A stretch of 64,000 bases of DNA from Dolomitihabitans soli (GCF_022213955.1 NZ_JAKNTW010000032.1:1-64000), one strand, 5' to 3'. Positions 8,256-19,355 are shown, counted from the first letter of the stretch. The notes: generated by a model from the sequence alone, not told the origin. Numbers and translations are program-made.

Positions 8256-9498
8256 CCGCACGCTCACGCACCTCGGCGACGAAGGGCAGCGACGCATGCC
8301 GTTCGAGTCGTTGCAGGACCGCGTGGATGCGTTGCCTTGGGCGTATCGACGCCACATCAACGGCAAGCTGGACGGACCGGCCGAGGACGGCGGCGGCCTG
8401 TTCGACCTCTCCACCATCGAGATGCGCTTCGGCCAGCCACGTCAGATAGAGCGCCTTATCCCTGGCATGTGTGTCGTCGAAGGTCGCAAGCGCATGCTCC
8501 AAGGCAGGTACGGCTCGCGATGGCCGATGCAGGACGCTCCAGCAGCGACCAGTCATGATCTGTAATTCGGTTTGATCAACCCACATAGCCCAATCGGGGT
8601 CAGGCTGGGAGCCGTGTTCTCCGAGCGCGGCAGCGGCTTTCGCCAGTGCTGCTTCCATTTCCCGCTGCTGTTCGGCGAGAGCATGCGCCCACGCGGCACG
8701 CTCGTACAGAAGCGTTCTTACTGCGGGGGGTGTTTCGTGGTCGGCGATACGGCACGCGGCATCTGCTTCCTTCGCTCCGGGCTGGCCTGTGCTGACCTTG
8801 AGGTATGCGAGGAACGCCAGTGAATTGGCGAGCAAGGACGTGTCCCCGGCGTCCGTGGCGGCCGACAGGCTGTGCTTGAAGAGTCGGCGCGCCTCGGGGT
8901 GCCAACCGGCGTCGAAGGCGGCCCAGCCTGCTTGCTGCGCCTGCTCGGCAGCCATGCCTAGAAGCGCCCGCCCTGTTTCGTCGGAATAGGTGGACTGGTC
9001 CAGAACGGTGCTGGTGGTGTCCAGTTCAGCAAGGTACAGCTGGTAGGTGTCGGCACCGCCGAGGATGTCGTCGAGGCGGCGAAGCCGGGCGATTCGTCTC
9101 CGCAGATGCTCGACCAATTCTCTGTTGACGCGCCGTCCTCGCGATAGCTGGGCGAGGGGCGCGGAGGCGAGGGCGAGGCCGGTTGCGGCGGCGGAGACAC
9201 CAAGGAATTCTCGGCGAAGCACGTCATCATCATCCGCGCAATCAGGGGACATTGCGAATAGGGCGTCCTCGTCCATACCGAACACACGGCTGTAGAGCAC
9301 GGGGTACGGGTCTTTCGGTTTGTGCCGTCCCGCCTCCCAGTCTTTGATCATGCGGATCAGGGAGTCTCGCGCGGGAAGTCGGGCGCGAGTGTGTTCGTCG
9401 GCGGCCTCGGCCAGCTCTTTTGCCATCTCACGTTGCGTCCAAAGGCGGCGACGCCGCTCATTGCGTAGCCGGTTTACCCAGGCCGGACGATTGTCCAT
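8194..9498 (-). CDS. XRE-family regulator with TPR-like C-terminus
   Basis: 434 residues. An N-terminal helix-turn-helix of Cro/C1 type (LWTQREMAKELAEAA ... SLIRMIKDWEAGRHKP) is followed by a short hydrophobic segment (FLGVSAAATGLALASA) and a long alpha-helical region with paired-helix character, as in actinobacterial XRE proteins that carry TPR-like repeats. These typically act with small partner proteins encoded next door. ATG 9498 is chosen because GGAGG lies eight bases upstream; GTG 9507 is less likely. Two small genes diverge from it, and its 3' end overlaps the CutA-like gene. The regulated process is not evident. Confidence 0.82.
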   Translation of the reverse strand: MDNRPAWVNRLRNERRRRLWTQREMAKELAEAADEHTRARLPARDSLIRMIKDWEAGRHKPKDPYPVLYSRVFGMDEDALFAMSPDCADDDDVLRREFLGVSAAATGLALASAPLAQLSRGRRVNRELVEHLRRRIARLRRLDDILGGADTYQLYLAELDTTSTVLDQSTYSDETGRALLGMAAEQAQQAGWAAFDAGWHPEARRLFKHSLSAATDAGDTSLLANSLAFLAYLKVSTGQPGAKEADAACRIADHETPPAVRTLLYERAAWAHALAEQQREMEAALAKAAAALGEHGSQPDPDWAMWVDQTELQIMTGRCWSVLHRPSRAVPALEHALATFDDTHARDKALYLTWLAEAHLDGGEVEQAAAVLGRSVQLAVDVASIRPRQRIHAVLQRLERHASLPFVAEVRERAAMLSSVPASPGMQSIRRQSR

Positions 9499-9684
9499 CG
9501 GGTGCACCTCCGGATGGAGTCGGGGGCTGCCACGTCTCCCCTCGTGTCTCCCTCAGTCTCCCCTATTCGCACTGTCAGCGCTTGCCTACACACGGTGTGA
9601 TGAGAGCGAAGCCGTAAATGGCGGGACCCGCAGGCGCTGATATCGCCATACGGGTCCCTTGATCGCACGTGGAGGTGCGACCCC

Positions 9685-9957
9685 ATGGGACACAGTAAGG
9701 CAGCACGGCACACGACCGGGAGGCCGCAGGTCACCGTGCCCCGGCAGAGTTTCGACCGTGAGCGTCGCGCGGTAGCCGTTCGCCTGGATCTCCTTGAGCC
9801 CTCGTGGGTGGTGTGGTTCGGCGTGGGCTCTCGGCAGTTTTATGCCGTCCCCGTGTGGGACTGTCCGGGGCCATTGATCGTTCAATCGCTCGATGTCGAG
9901 GATCTTGTCGAGCAGATGCGCGCCGCCGAAGACGGAAGCCGCGTCCCCACCCGGTGA
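9685..9957 (+). CDS. Small conserved-type protein beside XRE regulator
   Basis: 90 residues, no known domain. It has a basic N-terminus, a WVVWFGVGSRQFYAVPVW beta-rich core and an acidic helical end (SLDVEDLVEQMRAAE). Proteins with this W-x-V-W-Y/F-G....FWAVP....EL..R/QI layout are common in actinomycetes next to XRE regulators, where they are thought to be partner proteins. It overlaps the next gene by GTGA, so the two are probably translationally coupled. Confidence 0.6.
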   Translation: MGHSKAARHTTGRPQVTVPRQSFDRERRAVAVRLDLLEPSWVVWFGVGSRQFYAVPVWDCPGPLIVQSLDVEDLVEQMRAAEDGSRVPTR

Positions 9958-10226
9958 ACGTCAACGACGAGCACCTCCACGTCTCCGCTTCACTTGGGAT
10001 TCCCCACCGCGAGGTGCCCCTGATGTACGTGTGGGAGGTCGACGACGCCCACGGCCGGAAACGGTCCGGCGTCACCGGCTTCCGGCACCGCGCGGTCCTC
10101 GACCTGTTCCAGGCGATGTGCGGCATGCCCGATCCCGATGCCGCAGGGATACTACGCGCCGCGATGCTCGATGCCTTCGCCCGCCGACCCGCATACATCT
10201 ACTCTCCGGTGCTCATGCGCCTCTAG
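9954..10226 (+). CDS. Small hypothetical protein, coupled to upstream gene
   Basis: 90 residues starting at GTG 9954, whose GTGA overlaps the stop of the preceding gene. Features are MYVWEVDDAHG, then RSGVTGFRHRAVLDLFQAM and an Ala/Arg-rich helical end. I recognise no family. The overlap and shared orientation make it part of a two-gene unit divergent from the XRE regulator. Confidence 0.55.
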   Translation: MNVNDEHLHVSASLGIPHREVPLMYVWEVDDAHGRKRSGVTGFRHRAVLDLFQAMCGMPDPDAAGILRAAMLDAFARRPAYIYSPVLMRL

Positions 10227-10302
10227 CGCGACGAAGTCACCGGCGGGATCCGCGTCGAAGGCGGCGCCCCATGAACAGCGGATATGAGGCTGCTCCTGAT
10301 TT

Positions 10303-10602
10303 ATGCTCCACGCACCCGAACGCGCCTGCGGGTTGTCGTACGGCGCGCTCGACTGTGTGGAGGGCCACGCCTTCGATGTCGGCGTCTGGGCGTACGCTCC
10401 CGTCACTCCCACACAGATCGATGGGCTGCGGGCCGCCGAGGGCGTGGCGTTCGCCAAGCTCGTCGACGAGGTTCTGCAGGCGGGAGTGATCACGGTTGCT
10501 CTCGCCGTCGGCGACCGGCTTGACATGGCCGAGACCGTCCATCCCGAGCAGGTCAGGGGAGACGCGTACGGCGGAGTGATGGATGCGGCGGGTCGTCTAT
10601 GA
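10303..10602 (+). CDS. Possible hypothetical protein
   Basis: 99-residue frame with no recognised domain and no clear ribosome binding site. A helical segment (VAFAKLVDEVLQAGVITVALAVGDRL) looks protein-like, but other frames are open too. The 460 bases between the preceding small gene and the MFS gene contain nothing else I can support. It could be a decayed gene. Confidence 0.3.
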   Translation: MLHAPERACGLSYGALDCVEGHAFDVGVWAYAPVTPTQIDGLRAAEGVAFAKLVDEVLQAGVITVALAVGDRLDMAETVHPEQVRGDAYGGVMDAAGRL

Positions 10603-10687
10603 GGTCGTGAATCCGCCAGCTTGTGACCGGAGCGATTGATTGAGTAGCGGGACATCACTCTCAATTGACCGCTACAGGACGGAACTC

Positions 10688-11932
10688 ATGTCCGCAGTCA
10701 CCAGGTCCGTCGATGTCGCCGCCGCGCCGTCTCGATCGCCGTTGATAAGTTGGCTCGCCGTCGTCTCGGTGATGATGGGGATTTTTGCGATCGTCACCAC
10801 CGAGATTCTTCCGATCGGGCTGCTGACCTCCATCGGGTCCACTTTTCATATCTCGGACGGCACGGCGGGTTTGATGATGACGATGCCGGGGATTCTCGCC
10901 GCCATTGCCGCCCCCTCGCTCACCGTGATGACCGGGCGAATGGATCGGCGATTGATGTTGTGCGCGCTGATGCTTTTGCTGGCATTGGCCAACTTTCTCG
11001 CCGCGGTGGCGCCGAATTACCTTGTCATGGTGATCTCCCGGGTGCTGGTCGGGCTCACCATCGGGGGATTCTGGTCCATCGGCGCCGGCCTTGCCGCGCG
11101 GCTCGTACCGCAGGAGCGGGTCGCCACGGCCACCGCCGTGATCTTCTCCGCCGTTCCGCTGGGTTCCGTACTCGGCGTCCCGGCGGGCACTCTGCTCGGG
11201 TATCTCGCCGACTGGCGGACGACGTTCCTCGTGATGGGAGTCTTCGCCGTGGGGGTGCTCGTCGCGCTGATCGTGCTGTTGCCCCCGCTGCCCGCCGTAC
11301 AGGTGACCCGTCCGCAGGTTCTTCGTGGGTTGCTTCGTGGCGGTGGCACCCGGGCCGGGCTGGTGGTGACGTTCCTTGTGGTGATCGCCCACTTCGGCAC
11401 CTACACCTATATGACTCCCTTCCTGCAGCAGGTCACTCAGGTCAGCCCAGAGCTGATCACCGTGTTCCTGCTGATTTATGGTGCCGCTGGAATTGTCGGC
11501 AATTTCGTCGCCGGTGCCGTGGTGCAACGCAGCCTGCGCGCCACGTTCACGGTCAGCGCATTCATGATCGCCGCCGCGGCCCTGCTGTTGCCCGTCATCG
11601 GTGATCGGGCCGTCGGGGCGATCGTGCTGCTGATCGTTTGGGGCCTCGCCTATGGGGCCGTGCCGGTCTGCTCGCAGATCTGGTTCTTCAAATCGGCCCC
11701 GCACGCACCGGAGGCGGCCTCCGTCATCTTCACCGCGTCATTCCAGGCGTCCATTTCCATCGGAGCCCTGGCCGGTGGATTCATCGTGGACACCACCTCC
11801 GTTTCGGCCGTCATGGCCCTCGGCGGAGCGATCGCACTTCTCACGGTGGTGGCGCTACGAGCTTTCCGTACGCCAGGCCAGGACGCGACGGCAGGAAGCC
11901 CGATTCGAGAAGTGAGCGGGACCAGGGCATGA
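10688..11932 (+). CDS. MFS efflux transporter, DHA1 type
   Basis: 414 residues with about twelve membrane helices. The N-half starts with a short cytoplasmic lead and the helix WLAVVSVMMGIFAIVTTEILPIGLL. The loop motif MTGRMDRRLMLC corresponds to the MFS GRxxDRxGR signature between helices 2 and 3. The whole resembles the AraJ/NepI/CmlR branch that exports sugars, nucleosides or drugs. ATG 10688 is preceded by AGGACGGA; an upstream in-frame TTG at 10640 lacks a site. The next gene converges. Codons in the first 400 bases are less GC-biased than in neighbours, a mild hint of transfer. Substrate unknown. Confidence 0.88.
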   Translation: MSAVTRSVDVAAAPSRSPLISWLAVVSVMMGIFAIVTTEILPIGLLTSIGSTFHISDGTAGLMMTMPGILAAIAAPSLTVMTGRMDRRLMLCALMLLLALANFLAAVAPNYLVMVISRVLVGLTIGGFWSIGAGLAARLVPQERVATATAVIFSAVPLGSVLGVPAGTLLGYLADWRTTFLVMGVFAVGVLVALIVLLPPLPAVQVTRPQVLRGLLRGGGTRAGLVVTFLVVIAHFGTYTYMTPFLQQVTQVSPELITVFLLIYGAAGIVGNFVAGAVVQRSLRATFTVSAFMIAAAALLLPVIGDRAVGAIVLLIVWGLAYGAVPVCSQIWFFKSAPHAPEAASVIFTASFQASISIGALAGGFIVDTTSVSAVMALGGAIALLTVVALRAFRTPGQDATAGSPIREVSGTRA

Positions 11933-12011
11933 GGTCGGCGCCGAGCGTGGACACGCACGTACCCCGGATCATGTCGCGCGCGGCGGAAGCGCCGCGCGCG
12001 ATGGCTCGGCG

Positions 12012-12854
12012 TCAGGCGCCGAAGGCGGCTGCGTTCTCGCGCACCCACTGGGCGAACGTGCGGGCTGGTCTGCCGGTGACCTGTTCCACGGTCGGCAGCA
12101 CGGTGTAGCCGGCCTCCGGCGGGTTGGTCCGCATGGTCAGGAAGAATTCGATGTCCTCGTCGGAGTAGCCGGTCTGGCGCCACCGCGCGACGGCCTCGTC
12201 CTTGGTGAGTTCGACGAAGCGGATGTCGCGGCCGAGGACTTCGCTGATCGTGCGCACCTGCTCCGCCGGGGTCAGCGCCGCCGGGCCGGTCAGCCAGTAC
12301 TCCTGGCCGGCGTGGCCGTCGGTGGTCAGCGCGGTCGCGGCGACCGAGGCGATGTCCGCGTCGTGGATCATCGCGCTCCGGGCGTCGGCGAACGCCTCGC
12401 GGACGACGCCCTCGTTCTTCACGGACTCCGCCCACTCCAGGGCGTTGGACATGAACTCCACCGGCGCCAGGTGGGTCCACTCCAGGCCGCCGGCCTCGAC
12501 GGCCTCCTCCAGCGGGCTCTTCGTCACGTCTCCCTTGAGGATCGTCACCTTGCGGACGCCGGCTTTCTCCGCCAGGTCCACGATCTCCGCGCCGTTGGTC
12601 AGCGGCGCGAAGTCCGCGCCGTTGAAGCTGATCAGGTGGGCGGCGCTCACACCGGCGAGGGCTTCGGCCAGGCTCGTGGTGTCGGTCAGGTCGCCGGCGA
12701 CCGCCTCGGCGCCCGCGGGGAGGTTCGCCTTGGCCGGGTCGCGGGTGAGGGCGCGGACCCGGTGCCCGGCGGCCAGCAGTTGCTCCACGAGAGGGCGGCC
12801 CACGTTGCCGGTGGCGCCGGTCACAAGAACGGTAAGAGAGGTTCTGTCGGTCAT
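12012..12854 (-). CDS. NmrA-like NAD(P)H-binding reductase
   Basis: 280 residues. The N-terminal Rossmann motif VTGATGNVGRPLVEQLLAAGH binds NAD(P), followed by ALTRDPAKANLPAGAEAVAGDLTD, the usual SDR-atypical pattern. The family includes NmrA and quinone oxidoreductase 2-like proteins that sense or use NAD(P)H. ATG 12854 opens directly into the Rossmann strand. No good ribosome binding site precedes it, so the mRNA may be leaderless. A longer form reaching 12914 would add a non-homologous tail. It converges with the MFS gene. Confidence 0.85.
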   Translation of the reverse strand: MTDRTSLTVLVTGATGNVGRPLVEQLLAAGHRVRALTRDPAKANLPAGAEAVAGDLTDTTSLAEALAGVSAAHLISFNGADFAPLTNGAEIVDLAEKAGVRKVTILKGDVTKSPLEEAVEAGGLEWTHLAPVEFMSNALEWAESVKNEGVVREAFADARSAMIHDADIASVAATALTTDGHAGQEYWLTGPAALTPAEQVRTISEVLGRDIRFVELTKDEAVARWRQTGYSDEDIEFFLTMRTNPPEAGYTVLPTVEQVTGRPARTFAQWVRENAAAFGA

Positions 12855-13023
12855 GGCGGAGACGCTATGAGCATTGGCGGTCAGCTCCTGTCCGCGATCG
12901 GCGCGAGAGCACACTCAGCCCGACCGCCGGATCTGCCGGAAGGAACCGGTCAAGCGTTCCTGGGCGGGGCCAACGGCTGTTCGGCGAAGGATGTAGATCT
13001 TCTGGTGGGACTGCGATCTGTGG

Positions 13024-13836
13024 CTATGGCCTGGGAGTTCGATGATCTGCCGAGCTCAGCTTGTCGGCGGCCGGGCCGGTGGGAAGCGGGATGGGCGCTG
13101 CTGGGGCCCGGGACGGCGTCGCCACCGTCTCCAGCGGTTCGCGAAGCTCCTCGGCGAAGTCGCCGAGCAGCCGGGCAAGCCGTGCGGTCTCGACGAGCAG
13201 TCCCACGTGTCCTCGCCGGGGAACCACGATCAACCGGCCCTGGCGACATGCCCCAAGGAACTCCCGCTCGTTCACCCTGAACGGATCACGTGAGCCGTTG
13301 ACCAGCCAGACTCGCCCCGGATAGGCCGCAAGGGCGGCGAGTTGGTCGTGCGCCGCCACCGCCTCGACGGCCGCCGGCATGACCTCGCAGGAGAATCCGC
13401 CCGTCATGACCGCCCTCCCCACTGTCCGCGGCAACGCGACGGTGAAACCGAGGGCACTGATCCGGTTGGCGACCTCGGGATTCCGCGCCGCCAGGGCCGC
13501 CGCACGGCGGTAGAAGCGCAGATGGGCATGATCCGGCAGCGCCGTACAGCCCATGGGGACCAGTCCGGCGACACGTCCTGGAAAGCGCTCAGCGGTTGCA
13601 ATCGCGACATATCCCCCGAGCGAGAGCCCTGCCACCAGGGCACGCCCACCCACCTCGTCGATCGCGCCCGCCACTGCCGCCACCGCGCCTTCCATGGTGA
13701 ACGACTCGCCCCTGCGCAATCCGTGTCCCGGTAGGTCGATGGCTTTGATCGGGTTGCTGGTGATTCGGGCCATCACCGGATTCCACATGGTGCGGCTCAC
13801 TCTGATTCCGTGGATCAGCACGATCGGCACGGTCAT
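13024..13836 (-). CDS. Alpha/beta hydrolase under TetR control
   Basis: 270 residues. The triad is visible: Ser72 in GLSLGG, Asp184 in GSRDPF and His210 in RRGHVG, with the oxyanion HG at LIHGIR. The fold covers about residues 1-235; a Pro/Ala-rich tail has no obvious role. It could be an esterase, lactonase or C-C hydrolase, and the sequence does not decide. ATG has GAAGGGAAG upstream. The gene diverges from a TetR-family regulator with a perfect palindrome between the two starts, so it is very likely that regulator's target. Confidence 0.87.
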   Translation of the reverse strand: MTVPIVLIHGIRVSRTMWNPVMARITSNPIKAIDLPGHGLRRGESFTMEGAVAAVAGAIDEVGGRALVAGLSLGGYVAIATAERFPGRVAGLVPMGCTALPDHAHLRFYRRAAALAARNPEVANRISALGFTVALPRTVGRAVMTGGFSCEVMPAAVEAVAAHDQLAALAAYPGRVWLVNGSRDPFRVNEREFLGACRQGRLIVVPRRGHVGLLVETARLARLLGDFAEELREPLETVATPSRAPAAPIPLPTGPAADKLSSADHRTPRP

Positions 13837-13855
13837 CTGCTTCCCTTCTCGACTA

Positions 13856-13876
13856 AACGCAACGCGACGTTGCGTT
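13856..13876. promoter_or_regulatory. TetR operator between divergent genes
   Basis: Perfect inverted repeat AACGCAACG, three bases (CGA), CGTTGCGTT, in the 65-base gap between the hydrolase and TetR starts. Size and position fit a TetR dimer site controlling both genes, with autoregulation. Confidence 0.8.
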
Positions 13877-13901
13877 GTGTTCGGATGATACGCTCATCCT
13901 C

Positions 13902-14450
13902 ATGGCACCGCGCAAACAGCAGCAGATCTTCCGCGCCACGCTGGCGATGCTGGCCGAGAAGGGTTACGAGGGTCTGACCGTTGAAGGGGTCGCAGAGCGT
14001 TCAGGGGTCAACAAGACGACGATCTACCGCTGGTGGCCTTCGAAGTCCGCGCTTCTCGGCGCTGCGCTGCTGGAGTCCGACCTCCTGGAGTTCGACGCTC
14101 CTGACACCGGCACGCTTCATGGCGACCTCGTCGCCCTCACCCGCCAGATCGTCACACTGCTCACCGAGCCGCCCGCCGCCGACATCGCCGTGGCCGCTCT
14201 CGGCGCCGCCGTACGCACTCCTGAACTGGCATCGAGCGCACGCACCTTCTTCGCCGAACGGTTCGCCCGGGAGAGTGTGATCTTCGAGCGTGCGCGTGAA
14301 CGGGATGAGCTACCCGTGCACGCCGATCCGCTATTGATCATGGACCTGCTGGCCGGCGCCGTCTGGATGCGCACCGTCTTCCGCCAACTCCCGCTCGAAC
14401 CCGGCTTCGCCGAGCATGCGGTCACTACGGTGCTGTCGGGAGTGGGGTAG
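13902..14450 (+). CDS. TetR/AcrR-family repressor
   Basis: 182 residues. The N-terminal helix-turn-helix reads QIFRATLAMLAEKGYEGLTVEGVAERSGVNKTTIYRWWPSK, the TetR signature. The ligand domain begins near residue 80 and resembles the TetR C-terminal type seen in AcrR-like repressors of efflux or hydrolase genes. ATG 13902 lies 26 bases after the operator, so binding would cover the promoter of both genes. A 36-base gap separates its end from the convergent HelR-like gene. Confidence 0.9.
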   Translation: MAPRKQQQIFRATLAMLAEKGYEGLTVEGVAERSGVNKTTIYRWWPSKSALLGAALLESDLLEFDAPDTGTLHGDLVALTRQIVTLLTEPPAADIAVAALGAAVRTPELASSARTFFAERFARESVIFERARERDELPVHADPLLIMDLLAGAVWMRTVFRQLPLEPGFAEHAVTTVLSGVG

Positions 14451-14486
14451 CCCCTCGGTCGCGGCACCGACCGACGTTGCGACGTC

Positions 14487-16505
14487 CTAGGGCATGGGGT
14501 CGGTGACCAGGCCGGGTGGGAGGGGGCGGGTGTGGAGGATGTCGAGGCGGGAGACGGCTCGGGTGAGGACGACGTAGAGGCGGTTCATGCCCCGGGTTTC
14601 CGATTCGGTGATGGCCGCGGGTTCGGCCACCACCACGTGGTCGTACTCCAGGCCCTTGGCCATGGCGGCGGGGACCGCGGTGACGCGCCCGTCGCCGTCG
14701 CCGGGGGCGGCGATGTCGAGGCCGAGTTCGGCGCGGAGCCTCGCGGTCAGGGGGGCGAGGTCGGCGTCGGCGGCGATGACGCCGATGGAGCCCTCGTGGG
14801 AGAGGGCCTCGCGGACCGCGGTGACCGTCGCGGCGGCCAGGTCGGGCACCTCGCGGATCTGGAGTCTGCCGTCGGTGCGGAAGGAGCGGGTGGCGGGCAC
14901 GTCCACATCCAGCGCGTGGAGGAGCCGGTTGGCGATGGTGACGACCGCGGCGGGCACCCGGAATCCGGTGGTCAGGGCGATGACCTCGGCGCCCGGCTTG
15001 CCGAAGTGGGTGAGGCTGTCGTGCCACTCGCGGGCCGCCCACGGCGTGGTGCCCTGGGCCAGGTCGCCGAGCACGGTGATCGAGCCGTGCTCGCTGCGCC
15101 GTGCGATGGCCCGGCACTGCATGGCCGACAGGTCCTGCGCCTCGTCGACGATCACGTGGCCGTAGCCCTGCGGCCGTTCGAGCAGCCCGGCCACCTCGTC
15201 GATGAGCACCGCGTCCGCCGCCGACCACCGGGCGCTCTTGTAGCTGCGCGGCGGCTTCGCCCACGCGATCGCGTCCTGCTCGTCGGCGGTGAGCGTGTCC
15301 TTCGCCGCCGCGGCCAGCGCCGCCCGGTCGCCCAGCAGCCCGGCCACGACCTCCTCCGGCCGTACGGCGGGCCAGACCGTGTCGAGGAACGGGACGACCG
15401 CCCTGCCCATCTTCCGGGTCCAGATCGCCCCCGGCATCCGCCCGCGCGCCTCGGCCTGCCGCTGGAGCAGCCCGACGGCCCGTGACAGCACCCGTTCGCG
15501 GCCCACGCCGTACGGCAGGGCCTCGCGCCTGGTGTCGTCGACGATGCGCCGCAGTTGATCCTCCGTGACCCGCCACCGGTAGGAGCCGTCGGGCACGCTG
15601 ACCGGCTCGGCGGGTCTGCGGATTCGTGCGTAGAGGGCGCGCCGCAGCACCGCCGCCATGCGCACGTCGTGTTTGATCGTCGCGGTCGTGTCGTCGTCGG
15701 CGGCCCGGATCTCGACGCGGCCCAGCAGGTGTTCCATGGTGGTCTGTTCCACGTCCACCTCGCCGAGGGCGGGCAGGACCGCCGAGATGTAGCCGAGGAA
15801 GGCCCGGTTCGGGCCGAGGATCAGCACGCCGCCGCGGGAGAGCCGGCGGCGGTGCGCGTAGAGGAGGTAGGCCGCGCGGTGCAGGCCGACGGCGGTCTTG
15901 CCGGTACCCGGTGCGCCCTGGACGCAGATCGACTCCTCCAGGACGGCTCTGACCAGCTCGTCCTGTTCCGGCTGGATGGTGGCGACGATGTCGCGCATCG
16001 GGCCGACGCGCGGGCGTTCGATCTCGGCGGTCAGGAGGCGGCTCGCCGTGCCCGTCTCCTGGCCCTTGGCGAGGTGTTCGTCTTCGAAGCCGGTGAGGTG
16101 GACGGAGTTCCTGGCCCAGCCGAAGCGCCGCCGTACCGAGATGCCCTGGGGGTCGCGGCCGCCGGCCTTGTAGAACGCGCGGGAGACGGGGGCGCGCCAG
16201 TCGATCACGACCGGTTGCTCGCCGGTGTCGCCCGACAGGTGTCTCCTGCCGATGTAGTAGCGGTGGCCGGAGTGGTCGCCGGCGTCGGGGCCGAAGTCGA
16301 GGCGGCCGAAGAACGGCGGGCCGTCCGGCGCCTCGCTCAGTTCCTTGGCGAGACTCTTCAGGTGACGGCCCAGCCGTTCCGCGCTGTAGCGGTCGCCGGC
16401 CACCTGCTCGCCGATGATCACGTTGTTCTGTGCGCCGTCGATCATCCGGCGGATCGCTGTCCGGCATTTCTCCAGGTAGGCCCGTTCATCGTCCAGTTCA
16501 GGCAT
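14487..16505 (-). CDS. HelD/HelR-like RNA polymerase recycling ATPase
   Basis: 672 residues, superfamily 1 helicase fold. It opens with an acidic helical N-terminal arm (ELDDERAYLEKCRTAIRRMIDGA), the coiled-coil that reaches RNA polymerase in HelD proteins. IDWRAPVSRAFY is the conserved HelD segment. Walker A GAPGTGKT is near residue 197, Walker B-type VDEAQDLS in the second half, and a helicase C-terminal motif RLYVVLTRAV ends the core. HelD proteins release stalled or drug-bound RNA polymerase. The related HelR of Streptomyces is known to counter rifamycins; that role here is inference. The gene diverges from a TetR regulator with a clear operator between them. Confidence 0.87.
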   Translation of the reverse strand: MPELDDERAYLEKCRTAIRRMIDGAQNNVIIGEQVAGDRYSAERLGRHLKSLAKELSEAPDGPPFFGRLDFGPDAGDHSGHRYYIGRRHLSGDTGEQPVVIDWRAPVSRAFYKAGGRDPQGISVRRRFGWARNSVHLTGFEDEHLAKGQETGTASRLLTAEIERPRVGPMRDIVATIQPEQDELVRAVLEESICVQGAPGTGKTAVGLHRAAYLLYAHRRRLSRGGVLILGPNRAFLGYISAVLPALGEVDVEQTTMEHLLGRVEIRAADDDTTATIKHDVRMAAVLRRALYARIRRPAEPVSVPDGSYRWRVTEDQLRRIVDDTRREALPYGVGRERVLSRAVGLLQRQAEARGRMPGAIWTRKMGRAVVPFLDTVWPAVRPEEVVAGLLGDRAALAAAAKDTLTADEQDAIAWAKPPRSYKSARWSAADAVLIDEVAGLLERPQGYGHVIVDEAQDLSAMQCRAIARRSEHGSITVLGDLAQGTTPWAAREWHDSLTHFGKPGAEVIALTTGFRVPAAVVTIANRLLHALDVDVPATRSFRTDGRLQIREVPDLAAATVTAVREALSHEGSIGVIAADADLAPLTARLRAELGLDIAAPGDGDGRVTAVPAAMAKGLEYDHVVVAEPAAITESETRGMNRLYVVLTRAVSRLDILHTRPLPPGLVTDPMP

Positions 16506-16535
16506 GTCAGCACCTCTCTTAACCCGGTCAATAGT

Positions 16536-16548
16536 TTAACTCGGTTAA
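16536..16548. promoter_or_regulatory. TetR operator TTAAC-TCG-GTTAA
   Basis: Perfect 5-3-5 inverted repeat TTAACTCGGTTAA, with a second half-site TTAACCCGG 17 bases to the left, in the 57-base gap between the HelR-like and TetR genes. TTAACCGAGTTAA-type sites are typical of autoregulated TetR genes. Confidence 0.75.
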
Positions 16549-16562
16549 GGTATGCTTCTGCC

Positions 16563-17165
16563 ATGACGGGATTGCGGGAACTCAAGAAGCGGCGGGTGCG
16601 CGATGCGATCTCGGCGGCGGCGATCACGCTGTTCCTTGAGCGCGGGTTCGACGAGGTCTCGGTGGCGGAGGTGGCGCAGGCGGCGGAGGTGTCCAAGCCG
16701 ACGCTGTTCAAGTACTTCGCGACCAAGGAGGATCTCGTCCTGTTCCGGATCGCCGACCATCGGGGCGAGTCGGCGCGGGTCGTACGGGATCGGGCCGAAG
16801 GGGAGACGCCGCTGGCCGCGCTGCGACGGCACTTCCTCGACGGGCTGGCCGCGCGCGATCCGGTCACCGGGCTCAACGACCACCCGGGGGTGCTCGGCTA
16901 CCACGGGATGGTCTTCAGCACGCCGAGCCTGCTGGCCAGGGGGTTCCAGCACATCGCCGGGGAGGAGGACGCGCTCGCCGAGGAGTTGGGCGGCGATCTG
17001 ACCGCCCGGCTGGTGGCCGCGCAGGTGCTCGCCGCCCAGCGGGTGCTGGCGAGGGAGACCTGGCGGCGGCTCTCGGACGGCGAGCGCGCCGACGACGTCT
17101 ACCCGGAGGCCGTCTGGGCGGCCGAACACGCGTTCGCCCTGCTTGAGTGCGGCGTGGGGAGCTGA
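16563..17165 (+). CDS. TetR/AcrR-family regulator of the HelR-like gene
   Basis: 200 residues. The DNA-binding domain is canonical (ISAAAITLFLERGFDEVSVAEVAQAAEVSKPTLFKYFATKEDLV). The C-terminal half is helical with a hydrophobic ligand pocket typical of the family. ATG 16563 is 14 bases after the operator, so it probably represses itself and the divergent RNA polymerase recycling gene, releasing both on binding a small molecule. The identity of the ligand is unknown; an RNA polymerase inhibitor is a natural hypothesis. Confidence 0.92.
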   Translation: MTGLRELKKRRVRDAISAAAITLFLERGFDEVSVAEVAQAAEVSKPTLFKYFATKEDLVLFRIADHRGESARVVRDRAEGETPLAALRRHFLDGLAARDPVTGLNDHPGVLGYHGMVFSTPSLLARGFQHIAGEEDALAEELGGDLTARLVAAQVLAAQRVLARETWRRLSDGERADDVYPEAVWAAEHAFALLECGVGS

Positions 17166-17185
17166 GCGAGGGGGCGGGGACGAGT

Positions 17186-17219
17186 CGAGGCCCCCACCGC
17201 TGGAGCGGTGAGGGCCTCG
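17186..17219. terminator. Bidirectional terminator between convergent genes
   Basis: Fifteen-base stem (one mismatch) with a four-base TGGA loop, between the 3' ends of the TetR gene and the TauE/SafE gene, which are only 69 bases apart. It can serve both strands. Confidence 0.8.
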
Positions 17220-17234
17220 ATGGCGAGGGGGTCG

Positions 17235-19269
<2,035 letters not shown>

Positions 19270-19355
19270 TACGCGCTGCCAGCCGCCTGCCAGGTCGCTG
19301 ACAGCGGGTTCCGGAATCGTGAGAGCACAAGCACTCACGGGGAGGAACACCTCAG

